Shown here in pieces: positions 41,526-48,632 of a DNA stretch of 64,000 nt. Where the stretch lies: NCBI RefSeq assembly GCF_032335695.1, contig NZ_JACTOJ010000009.1, positions 138,061-202,060 on the forward strand, given 5' to 3'. Origin of the DNA: JACTOJ01 sp032335695. Its GTDB lineage: Bacteria > Bacillota > Clostridia > Clostridiales > Clostridiaceae. A program made the position numbers and the translations under genes. How positions within the stretch are numbered: position 1 is the stretch's first letter; the number at the start of each line of letters is the position of its first letter. Below the pieces are notes generated by a model that was not told where the DNA came from, did no database searches, and saw nothing but the letters and a program-made list of their open reading frames with translations.

Positions 41526-42299
41526 TTAATGAGAAGGTTTAGAAGCTTCCTCAGTTTTTATAGAGTCGGAAATTAAAAAATTTATTTCTTTTAATTCTTT
41601 ATTTGAAAGATATCGCCACTCACCTATCCTTAAATTGCCTAGAGTTACATTCATTATTCTTATGCGCACTAATTTTTTAACAGTGTACCCTAGAGCCTCG
41701 CACATCCTTCTTATTTGTCTGTTTAACCCTTGAGTAAGGGTTATTCTAAATACATTTGAAGCTTCCTTCTTTACTTTGCAGTGCTTAGTAATAGTACCCA
41801 ATATTCTCACTCCGTTTTCCATAGAGTGAATGAAGTGCTCGTTTATTGGTTTATCTACAGTAACAATATATTCTTTTTCATGATTATTGCCGGATCTTAA
41901 TATTTTATTAACTATATCACCATCGTTAGTCATAAAAATGAGTCCTTCAGAATCTTTATCAAGCCTTCCTATATGGAATATTCTTATTGGATAATTTATA
42001 TAATCCACTATATTGTCTTTTATATTTGTATCAGTAGTACAAGTTATACCTCTTGGTTTGTTAAAGGCAATGTAAATAAAGTCATCTTTTGGTGCTATGC
42101 TTTTGCCGTCAACACAAACCACATCATTTTTAGATACTTTTGTTCCTTGGACAGCTAAGTTTCCGTTAATGGTCACTCTTTTAGCTTCTATTAGTCTATC
42201 AGCTTCTCTTCTTGAACAAAAACCGCTTTCGCTTATAAATTTATTTATTCTTATAGAATTATTTATTTCATTATGGTTTATTACGTTTTTACTATCCAA
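41526..42299 (-). CDS. rluF: RluF-type 23S rRNA pseudouridine synthase
   Basis: 257 residues: an N-terminal S4 RNA-binding domain (IRINKFISESGFCSRREADRLIEAKRVTING) and a pseudouridine synthase domain with the catalytic Asp in HIGRLDKDSEGLIFMTNDG. NNHEKEYIVTVDKPI and LTQGLNRQIRRMCEALGY match the RluF subgroup, which modifies position 2604 region of 23S rRNA. The short variable N-terminal tail is rich in Asn. ATG 42299 is preceded by GAGGTGA. Confidence 0.92.
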   Translation of the reverse strand: MDSKNVINHNEINNSIRINKFISESGFCSRREADRLIEAKRVTINGNLAVQGTKVSKNDVVCVDGKSIAPKDDFIYIAFNKPRGITCTTDTNIKDNIVDYINYPIRIFHIGRLDKDSEGLIFMTNDGDIVNKILRSGNNHEKEYIVTVDKPINEHFIHSMENGVRILGTITKHCKVKKEASNVFRITLTQGLNRQIRRMCEALGYTVKKLVRIRIMNVTLGNLRIGEWRYLSNKELKEINFLISDSIKTEEASKPSH

Positions 42300-42379
42300 G
42301 TAAATTCACCTCGTGTAAAATTATCCGATTCATTATCATCTCTATATATTAACATAAACATTTATGGGAAACAATTATA

Positions 42380-42429
42380 TTGAAATACTAATTGTTAATA
42401 TATATAATATACCTCATAGAGGTATATTA
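42380..42429 (+). promoter_or_regulatory. promoter overlapped by a palindromic operator, upstream of glutaredoxin
   Basis: TTGAAA (42380-42385), a 17-bp spacer and TATAAT (42403-42408) form a strong promoter. The perfect palindrome TAATATACCTC-ATA-GAGGTATATTA (42405-42429, 11-bp arms) covers the -10 box and start site. This looks like a repressor operator rather than a terminator (no U run). The ATACC..GGTAT core resembles sites of the CsoR/FrmR/CstR repressor family; this assignment is a guess. Confidence 0.65.
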
Positions 42430-42453
42430 TAACAGCAGTTTGGAGGCAAATAT

Positions 42454-42681
42454 ATGAAAAATATAGTGGTATATACATCTGATTCATGCCCTTATTGCAT
42501 GGCAGTCAAAGGCTATTTATCGCAAAAAGGAATGAATTATGAAGAGAGAAACGTGAAAACTTCTGAGTATAGGAAGGAGCTAATAGAGCTTGGCTTTATG
42601 AGTGTTCCTGTAGTAAAAATTAATGAAGAAGTAATTCAGGGTTTCGACATGAAAGCAATAGATAAAGCTTTAGATGCATAG
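42454..42681 (+). CDS. glutaredoxin-like protein (NrdH/Grx type)
   Basis: 75 residues with a thioredoxin fold, active site SCPYC (Cys at 12 and 15), cis-Pro in SVPVVKI and the GFDMKAIDKAL tail. It is a small cytoplasmic dithiol reductant, perhaps for ribonucleotide reductase or another reductase. GGAGGC precedes ATG 42454. It is a single-gene unit under an operator-like palindrome and ends at a bidirectional terminator. Confidence 0.94.
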   Translation: MKNIVVYTSDSCPYCMAVKGYLSQKGMNYEERNVKTSEYRKELIELGFMSVPVVKINEEVIQGFDMKAIDKALDA

Positions 42682-42691
42682 AATATATATT

Positions 42692-42736
42692 AAAAAGTGG
42701 ACTAGCCGCATATATAAAAGGGTAGTCCACTTTTTT
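42692..42736. terminator. bidirectional terminator
   Basis: AAAAAGTGGACTA and TAGTCCACTTTTTT form a perfect 13-bp stem; the glutaredoxin gene and the minus-strand anti-sigma gene converge on it. Confidence 0.9.
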
Positions 42737-43754
42737 AATTTACCTCACTGCCATTATTATTAATAATGACACTTAATTTACTTTCATCTATATATTTTTT
42801 AGTAGCCTTCAAGGAATTAGAAACATTTTCGGTGTTTTGAGATATATAAATCATTACATTTGAATCCTTAGTAATAATTTTTGAATTATTAGCTTTTTCA
42901 AGAATTTCTTTTATTGCATCATCATAAAGCATATTGGTAAGCTTAAGAGAAGCTTTCAATTGATCTCCTTTGGAATTTAAAGGTACAACTTTTATAACCT
43001 TATTCCAGCGATTTATTTGCAATTGAACTGAGAAAGCTGAGTCTAGGGTAATGGTCATTGTTTTATTTTCAAATAAATAAAAGGTAGTAGCTAAGGATAT
43101 AGCTATCATAAATAATGCAGCTTTGACTATTACAGAACTAATATTTCTATCATTTTTTAATTTACCAGTGGCGATTTCACCAACTTCTGCTTCCTGTGAA
43201 GGATTTATTGAATTTATATCTCCATGAGCAGTGATGATATAGCTTAGATTTCTTTTCTTCTTAATAACAATACCTGAAAAAGTTTTATTATCCTCCTGTT
43301 CATTCTCATCTTGATAATCTGCAGCAGTGGCATCCTCCATAAAATTCATATTTTTTTGTATATTTAAATAAGATATTAGTTTCGGATAAGAATTATTTTT
43401 TAAAAGCACATAGAAAAGTAATATAAATACTCCCCATTTTTCAAAGTAGTGAGAAGGCTTTTTAGTAAGGCTGCATAGCTTTTTTATAGGCAATGAACAA
43501 TGAACATTTATGTAATCTGATAATTCATTATCCTCGGCACAAATTACAGCTATGTCTAAAAATTCGTTTTTTAATATTAATTTAATTTTTTTATTAGCTA
43601 AGCTTTGAAGGGATATTTCATATAATGTTAATTCTTTAATAAGTAAAGCTATTTCTTTTTTATAAATTCCAATATCTGATATATCATATAAAGGTGTTTT
43701 TCTGCTTTCTGAAAATCTATATCGGCCTTTTAGCATTAAATATCTTAAATCCAC
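42735..43754 (-). CDS. SigI-like C-terminal domain fused to an RsgI-type membrane anti-sigma factor
   Basis: 339 residues. About residues 155-339 are RsgI-like: the cytoplasmic RsgI_N domain (FSGIVIKKKRNLSYIITAHGD, then SQEAEVGEI), one membrane helix (about 208-228), and an extracytoplasmic domain with the SVQLQINRWNKVIKVVPLN pattern. Residues about 28-132 look like the C-terminal half of SigI: ELTLYEISLQSL, AEDNELSDYI, SLPIKKL, and FILLFYVLLKNNSYPKLISYL. The DNA-recognition segment is not conserved, and sigma region 2 is missing. GTG 43754 lies about 8 bases after AAGGAGGG, so the fusion begins with its own ribosome binding site. The anti-sigma part is firmly supported; the SigI relation is my own by-eye alignment. 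Confidence 0.72.
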   Translation of the reverse strand: MDLRYLMLKGRYRFSESRKTPLYDISDIGIYKKEIALLIKELTLYEISLQSLANKKIKLILKNEFLDIAVICAEDNELSDYINVHCSLPIKKLCSLTKKPSHYFEKWGVFILLFYVLLKNNSYPKLISYLNIQKNMNFMEDATAADYQDENEQEDNKTFSGIVIKKKRNLSYIITAHGDINSINPSQEAEVGEIATGKLKNDRNISSVIVKAALFMIAISLATTFYLFENKTMTITLDSAFSVQLQINRWNKVIKVVPLNSKGDQLKASLKLTNMLYDDAIKEILEKANNSKIITKDSNVMIYISQNTENVSNSLKATKKYIDESKLSVIINNNGSEVN

Positions 43755-43797
43755 AGCTATCCCTCCTTGATAATTTATAAAATTTTAGAATTCTTTT

Positions 43798-44370
43798 TTA
43801 AATAACATTGAAATGAGACAAAAGTATTTTTACACCTATTAATATTAATATTACACCTCCGAGTATTTCTGATTTTTTCTGAAATACGGAGCAGAATTTT
43901 TTTCCTAAAAGTACTCCTGCAAAAGATATTACAAATGTGGTAATACCTATGATGGAAGAAGATGCTATTATTGAACTAGAAGGAAGAAAAGCGTAACTTA
44001 GTCCAATGATAAGAGCATCTATGCTAGTAGCAATTGACAGCAGTAATAGTGTTTTAGTGCCTATTATTTCTATTCCAGTGCTGCATTGTAGATTAGGATC
44101 AGATATGCAATCATATAACATCTTTATCCCCAAAGCAGAGAGCAGTATAAAAGCTATCCAATCGGAATATTTAGATATGTATGCGCTGAAGCGAGAGCCG
44201 GCAACATAACCTATAAGCGGCATCAAGGCCTGAAATAAACCAAAGAAAATTCCTATTTTAAAAGCATTGGCAAATTTATTTTTTCCAACAGACATTCCTT
44301 TAGATATAGAAACAGCAAAGGCGTCCATAGAGAGTGCCACGCCTATAAATAGAGTAGAAATTAAATCCAT
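43798..44370 (-). CDS. mntP: manganese efflux pump MntP
   Basis: 190 residues with six membrane helices. Typical motifs are ALSMDAFAVSISKGM in helix 1, with the conserved Asp, and SIATSIDALIIGLSYAF in helix 4, the symmetric repeat. It exports Mn(II). ATG 44370 is 8 bases after GGAGG; a longer frame to 44400 would place the ribosome binding site inside the gene. No yybP-ykoY manganese riboswitch is seen in the 107-bp gap upstream. Only 43 bp separate it from the anti-sigma gene, so the two may be co-transcribed. Confidence 0.94.
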   Translation of the reverse strand: MDLISTLFIGVALSMDAFAVSISKGMSVGKNKFANAFKIGIFFGLFQALMPLIGYVAGSRFSAYISKYSDWIAFILLSALGIKMLYDCISDPNLQCSTGIEIIGTKTLLLLSIATSIDALIIGLSYAFLPSSSIIASSSIIGITTFVISFAGVLLGKKFCSVFQKKSEILGGVILILIGVKILLSHFNVI

Positions 44371-44450
44371 ATGTTTTTCCTCCAAAGTTAAAATAAACAT
44401 CCAATATTATATTATAAATTTAGTTATATTTCAAGCTGAATCCAAAGCGC

Positions 44451-44475
44451 TTATCAACATTCTTTTAAAACATAG
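44451..44475. repeat. solo B-type end next to the dehydrogenase stop codon
   Basis: TATCAACATTCTTTTAAAAC followed by ATAG is the right end of the B element and stops 2 bases from the stop codon of the minus-strand dehydrogenase gene. A similar end in the same orientation lies just upstream of that gene. Confidence 0.65.
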
Positions 44476-44477
44476 TC

Positions 44478-45539
44478 TTACACCAAAATGTCATTAAGTA
44501 TTTCATCCTCATATAAAAGAGCTATTGCTTTCTTCCTATATTCGTCTATGTGTATAAAAGTATAGCGGTGAGGCTTAATGGAGGGGGCTAGATTTATAGC
44601 AGCTTCAAAGTCCGATTTTTTTATATTTAATTTTTTTACATATTCGAAAAATCCTGTGGCTTTAAAAATTGATGTTATTCTTTCATATCTGTGATTTTGA
44701 ACCTTGCTCATGATATAGGTAGCAATTCCAACCTGTATTCCATGAAGCTGAGGCTTATCACATATTTTATCTAAAGCGTGAGAAATAAGGTGTTCACTTC
44801 CGCTGGAAGGAGCACTATCTCCGGAAATCTCCATAGAGATGCCGCTCATGGTAAGAGAATCTACTAATTCTTTTAAAAATAAATCGTCTTTTATACTATT
44901 AAAGTTTGTTCTAACAAAGCTATTCACAGCCTTTTTAGATATCATAACTGCAAAATCATCTACTTCAGCTCTTCCGTAGGATTCTTCAAATTGCCAGTCA
45001 TAAAGGGCCGTTATTTTAGAAACCAAATCTCCTATACCTGAATATATAAATTTTTCTGGAGCACTTTTTATAATGTCAATGTCAACTATTATTCCATAGG
45101 GCATTTTAGCAGGCACGGAAGTTCTCTTACCATTTACTAAAAGGGAGGCACCAGAACTTGAAAAACCGTCATTAGAGGTAGATGTAGGCACGCTTATGAA
45201 GGGAAGCTTTTTTAAAAAGGATATATATTTTGCAACATCTAGGGCTTTACCACCGCCTATTCCTAAGATGGCATCTATATTTTGAGGAATATTAAAAGCC
45301 AAGGTTACTATTTTATCTATGTTTATATCTTCTACTTCCTTGTTAAGTACGGTATTTATATTATTTTTCTCCATAGAGTTCATTACAATATCACCAAAAA
45401 GTTCGTAAAGCCCTTCTCCGAAATATAGGGCTACATTTTTAAATCCGCTTTCATTGATTAAATCCCCTAAATTTTCTAAATTACCTTTTCCTACATTAAG
45501 TATTGTGGGGATAGAAATTCTATGAGAATTAGCTTTCAT
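44478..45539 (-). CDS. sn-glycerol-1-phosphate dehydrogenase (EgsA/AraM type)
   Basis: 353 residues of the iron-containing alcohol dehydrogenase superfamily, G1PDH branch: nucleotide loop ILGIGGGKALDVAKYIS, PTSTSNDGFSSSGASLL, VPAKMPYGIIVDIDII and the metal ligands in SGSEHLISHALD and QLHGIQVGIAT. The enzyme reduces dihydroxyacetone phosphate to sn-glycerol-1-phosphate, the archaeal-type stereoisomer; in Bacillus AraM supplies an unusual glycerolipid. ATG 45539 is 9 bases after AAAGGAAG. Solo B-type repeat ends flank the gene on both sides. Confidence 0.9.
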   Translation of the reverse strand: MKANSHRISIPTILNVGKGNLENLGDLINESGFKNVALYFGEGLYELFGDIVMNSMEKNNINTVLNKEVEDINIDKIVTLAFNIPQNIDAILGIGGGKALDVAKYISFLKKLPFISVPTSTSNDGFSSSGASLLVNGKRTSVPAKMPYGIIVDIDIIKSAPEKFIYSGIGDLVSKITALYDWQFEESYGRAEVDDFAVMISKKAVNSFVRTNFNSIKDDLFLKELVDSLTMSGISMEISGDSAPSSGSEHLISHALDKICDKPQLHGIQVGIATYIMSKVQNHRYERITSIFKATGFFEYVKKLNIKKSDFEAAINLAPSIKPHRYTFIHIDEYRKKAIALLYEDEILNDILV

Positions 45540-45569
45540 AAACAGCACTTCCTTTCAGCTCTAAACCTT

Positions 45570-45593
45570 TATCAACATTACTTTAAAACATTA
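45570..45593. repeat. solo B-type end upstream of the dehydrogenase gene
   Basis: TTATCAACATTACTTTAAAA followed by CATT, 31 bp upstream of the start codon; same orientation as the copy at 44451, so the gene lies between direct copies. Confidence 0.6.
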
Positions 45594-45720
45594 GCCAATA
45601 ATAAATATATTATAGCACAAATAAATTTAATCAAATAGTTACTTATTTGAGGTAAAATAATAGTATATAGTGGGACTTATTTACAATTCATAATAAAAAT
45701 ATAATTTGGAGGTGAATAAA

Positions 45721-46632
45721 TTGAAATTAGACGCTATATTTGAAGGAGGAGGTATAAAGGGTATAGCTTTCACTGGAGCAATAGCAGCCTTAGAAGAAAA
45801 TGGGTATGAATTCAATAGAGTAGCAGGAGCTTCAGCAGGAGCATTGGTGGCTTCTCTTCTATCCGTGGGCTATACAGGGAAAGAACTTAAACAGATACTT
45901 AAAGATACGAACTTTAATAAGCTTCTAGGCAGTAAAGAAAGCAGAATTATAGATATAAGAAATATATATAATTTAGTAAGATATAAAGGAATATATGAAA
46001 CCTCAGGCATAAATCAGTGGTTAAAACAGCTTTTTAAGGAAAAAGGAAAAGAAAAATTCAAAAATGTCAGTGTAAATGGGAAATCTAAGCTTAAGATAAT
46101 AGTTTCGGATATAACTAAGAGAACTATAGTAATTTTGCCAGATGATATAGTTAACTACGGAGAAGATCCTATGGAAATGGATATAGTGGATGCGGTGACT
46201 ATGAGTATCTCCATTCCGTTTTTCTTTAAGCCTCATACACTCAATACTTCAACAGGGAAAAGTGTACTGGTGGATGGAGGACTTTTAAGCAATTTTCCTG
46301 TATGGATATTCGATGTAGATAGGAAACCTAGATGGCCAACCTTTGGCTTTAGATTACTGGAGAATAATAGAAGCTACAGTTCTCAAGGAAAAAATAATTT
46401 GGTGCAATATTCACTAGACATCATAAGTACAGTTCTAGATAGAAATGAAAATGTATATCTTGATGATAAAAATAGAGTTAGAACCATCGATTTACCAACC
46501 TTAGGGGTGAAAACTACTGATTTTAATATATCTGAAAGTAAGGCTGAGGACTTATATCTATCAGGCTATGATGCCGCTAAAAAATTTATATCAAATTGGG
46601 ATTTTCAAGAATATATTAAAAGATACAGATGA
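45721..46632 (+). CDS. patatin-like phospholipase
   Basis: 303-residue serine acyl hydrolase with the catalytic dyad: oxyanion loop EGGGIKGIAFTGA, nucleophile GASAGALVAS and the Asp in LVDGGLLSNFPVWIF. It hydrolyses acyl lipids; substrate unknown. TTG 45721 follows GGAGGTG by 6 bases. No signal peptide, so it acts inside or is delivered otherwise. The gene is divergent from the glycerol-1-phosphate dehydrogenase, which may hint at a common lipid role. Confidence 0.92.
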   Translation: MKLDAIFEGGGIKGIAFTGAIAALEENGYEFNRVAGASAGALVASLLSVGYTGKELKQILKDTNFNKLLGSKESRIIDIRNIYNLVRYKGIYETSGINQWLKQLFKEKGKEKFKNVSVNGKSKLKIIVSDITKRTIVILPDDIVNYGEDPMEMDIVDAVTMSISIPFFFKPHTLNTSTGKSVLVDGGLLSNFPVWIFDVDRKPRWPTFGFRLLENNRSYSSQGKNNLVQYSLDIISTVLDRNENVYLDDKNRVRTIDLPTLGVKTTDFNISESKAEDLYLSGYDAAKKFISNWDFQEYIKRYR

Positions 46633-46638
46633 TAAATT

Positions 46639-46685
46639 GCTCTGTTTTAAATCAACAAAAAATTAACTCTGATTTAAAACAGAGC
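46639..46685. repeat. A-type palindromic repeat with 16-bp perfect arms
   Basis: GCTCTGTTTTAAATCA (46639-46654) and TGATTTAAAACAGAGC (46670-46685) are exact inverted copies around 15 bases. It begins 7 bp after the patatin stop codon and is followed by a separate terminator. Confidence 0.85.
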
Positions 46686-46690
46686 ACAAT

Positions 46691-46715
46691 AAAAAAAGCG
46701 GTAAATCCGCTTTTT
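46691..46715. terminator. bidirectional terminator
   Basis: AAAAAAAGCGG-TAAAT-CCGCTTTTT, between the converging patatin and Rrf2 genes. Confidence 0.88.
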
Positions 46716-47160
46716 ATATTGTGAAGTCTAAAACATAATCGTCATTAAGCTTTTTGTATTGGTCTACAATGTCCTCTAAAGTTATTGAATCTACAACGTC
46801 ATTAATAGATTTGTTAACTTGCTGCCATACCTTAAGCTTTATGCAGTCTTCAACGCTTTTGTTAAATCCTGGAGCAGCAGAATCGTCACTAGTTATTGTG
46901 AGTTCTCCCTCTAGAGCTCTTAAGACTTCTCCTACAGTGGTCTTTGAAGCAGGTTTAGATAAAGAATATCCTCCTTGTGATCCTCGAATACTCTTCACTA
47001 AATCAGATTTTCTTAAAGTAGAAAATACTTGCTCAAGATAATTTTCTGAAATTCCTTGCCTTTCAGCTATGACTTTTAAAGGTATATAGTCACCAGCAGA
47101 ATTTAAAGCTATATCAACCATAGCTCTAAGTCCGTACCTGCCTTTTGTTGAAATCTTCAT
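46714..47160 (-). CDS. Rrf2-family regulator, CymR-like
   Basis: 148 residues: winged helix MKISTKGRYGLRAMVDIAL, GISENYLEQVFSTLRKSDLVKSIRGSQGGYSLSKP, then a dimer helix. It has a single cysteine (EDCIKLKVWQ), not the three of IscR that bind an Fe-S cluster, and resembles CymR, the master regulator of cysteine metabolism. Its neighbours metA, cysK, a cysteine desulfurase and thiI support that role. ATG 47160 follows AAGGATGG; GTG 47175 is less likely. Candidate promoter TTGACT-18-TAATAT lies upstream. Confidence 0.9.
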   Translation of the reverse strand: MKISTKGRYGLRAMVDIALNSAGDYIPLKVIAERQGISENYLEQVFSTLRKSDLVKSIRGSQGGYSLSKPASKTTVGEVLRALEGELTITSDDSAAPGFNKSVEDCIKLKVWQQVNKSINDVVDSITLEDIVDQYKKLNDDYVLDFTI

Positions 47161-47249
47161 AAGTGTACGCACCATCCTTGTATTCCTATATGTTTATTAA
47201 ATAAATATTACTACAAGTGATGGAGAATAGTCAATAAGTGCTTAATACA

Positions 47250-48158
47250 CTAATCTAATAGGTAAGGGGTTTCCTGGTATACATAATAGTTAAGCCAATT
47301 TGAAAAAAGCAAATTAGCATGCCCCCTCCACAGTACTCTAGGCTCCTTTGAAGGATCATCATTTGGATAATAATTTTTAGGAATATCAATAGCCAATCCT
47401 TTTTGTACATCTCTGTCATATTCCCACTTTAAAGTTAAAGGATCATATTCTGAATGTCCCATTACAAATATTTGTTTTCCTTCCTTGGAAGCTACTATAT
47501 GCACACCTATCTCATCAGACTCAGTAAGTATCTTTAAGTCTGGAACAGCTAGGATATCTTCTTTGTAAATTGTAGTATGTCTGGAATGAGGAGCTAAAAA
47601 CTCATCATCAAAGCCCTTTAAAAGATTTGCAGCGCTATATTTTACCTTGTGAGAGAAGACTCCAAATATTTTTTTATCTACAGGATGCTTGTTTATTTTA
47701 TAGTGGTGATATAGACCAGCCTGAGCTCCCCAGCAGATGTGAAAGGTTGAGGTAACATTTGTTTTGGTCCAATCCATTATTTCTGTGAGCTCTTTCCAAT
47801 AATCCACTTCTTCAAATTCCATCTGCTCCACGGGAGCCCCTGTGATTACCATACCATCAAATTTTTTATCTTTAATTTCACTAAAAGTATTATAAAAGGA
47901 TATCAGGTATTCTTCAGAGGTATTTTTAGAAACATAACTTTCAGGATGTACTAGGGTAATTTCCACTTGAAGAGGAGTATTCCCAAGCAGTCTTAAAAGC
48001 TGAGTTTCAGTAACAGATTTAGTAGGCATAAGATTTAATATGGCTATCTTCAAAGGACGTATATCTTGATGATAAGCTCTATCTTCATCCATAACAAATA
48101 TATTTTCGTTAGTTAATATTTCTTTAGCTGGTAAATCAGCAGGTATTTTTATAGGCAT
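47250..48158 (-). CDS. metA: homoserine O-acetyltransferase, MetA family
   Basis: 302 residues of the MetA (HTS-like) fold. Catalytic Cys142 is in FHICWGAQAG; His235 and Glu237 are in FVMGHSEYD. Position 111 is Glu (GAPVEQMEF). Published work on this family links Glu111 to acetyl-CoA and Gly111 to succinyl-CoA, so acetylation is predicted in spite of the usual succinyltransferase label. It opens methionine synthesis. A SAM-I riboswitch and terminator control the gene. It is divergent from cysK. Confidence 0.95.
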   Translation of the reverse strand: MPIKIPADLPAKEILTNENIFVMDEDRAYHQDIRPLKIAILNLMPTKSVTETQLLRLLGNTPLQVEITLVHPESYVSKNTSEEYLISFYNTFSEIKDKKFDGMVITGAPVEQMEFEEVDYWKELTEIMDWTKTNVTSTFHICWGAQAGLYHHYKINKHPVDKKIFGVFSHKVKYSAANLLKGFDDEFLAPHSRHTTIYKEDILAVPDLKILTESDEIGVHIVASKEGKQIFVMGHSEYDPLTLKWEYDRDVQKGLAIDIPKNYYPNDDPSKEPRVLWRGHANLLFSNWLNYYVYQETPYLLD

Positions 48159-48213
48159 ATATTAAGACTCCTTTACAAACAAATTAGGATATGTTCAATA
48201 CATAATCCCAAAT

Positions 48214-48239
48214 AAAAAAACTCTTCAAAAATAGAAGAG
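48214..48239 (-). terminator. riboswitch-controlled terminator ahead of metA
   Basis: On the minus strand CTCTTC-TATTTTT-GAAGAG is followed by seven U, just 3' of the SAM aptamer. Confidence 0.88.
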
Positions 48240-48251
48240 CCATCAATCAAA

Positions 48252-48350
48252 TTCTTCTATCTTCCAGCTTAATGCTGTTGGATTTGGCACCTTGTTTTAA
48301 CAGGTTGCCGGGTTTCATAGGGCCAGTCCCTCCACCTCTCGTGATAGACG
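48252..48350 (-). ncRNA. SAM-I riboswitch (S box)
   Basis: Minus-strand blocks in order: TCTATCACGAGAGGTGGAGG, GACTGGCCCTATGAAACCCG, GCAACCT and GGTGCCAAATCC, then GAAGATAGAAG closing the P1 stem with CTATC. All hallmark S-box sequences are present. A terminator hairpin follows. A promoter TTGACA-17-TAACAT lies upstream (48450-48422, minus strand). SAM binding should terminate metA transcription. Confidence 0.96.
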
Positions 48351-48514
48351 CAGGAGATATGCTTATAAGATTTTAAGCAATTCCTACATTAATAGTATTA
48401 AATTTTTATTGCATTAACTGTATGTTACTATATACCTATTGCCTTGTCAATGCTTTTACGAGGTTTTGGCATAAATAAATGCGGAAGATATTCTTATAAA
48501 ACATATATTTTTTA

Positions 48515-48543
48515 TTGACAATACTAGGAAGAATATATATACT
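48515..48543 (+). promoter_or_regulatory. cysK promoter
   Basis: TTGACA (48515-48520), 17-bp spacer, TATACT (48538-48543). The leader of about 85 nt that follows contains CCAATAGGATAAG near 48588, sharing ATAGG with the metA promoter and the leader of the Rrf2 gene, so it may be a site for that regulator. Confidence 0.65.
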
Positions 48544-48632
48544 GAAATATATAAAGAATATTGTTGATAAAAAAACCGAGTAAACCAATAGGATAAGTTA
48601 AAATAAAATATTTTAGGTGTGGAGGAATAAAA

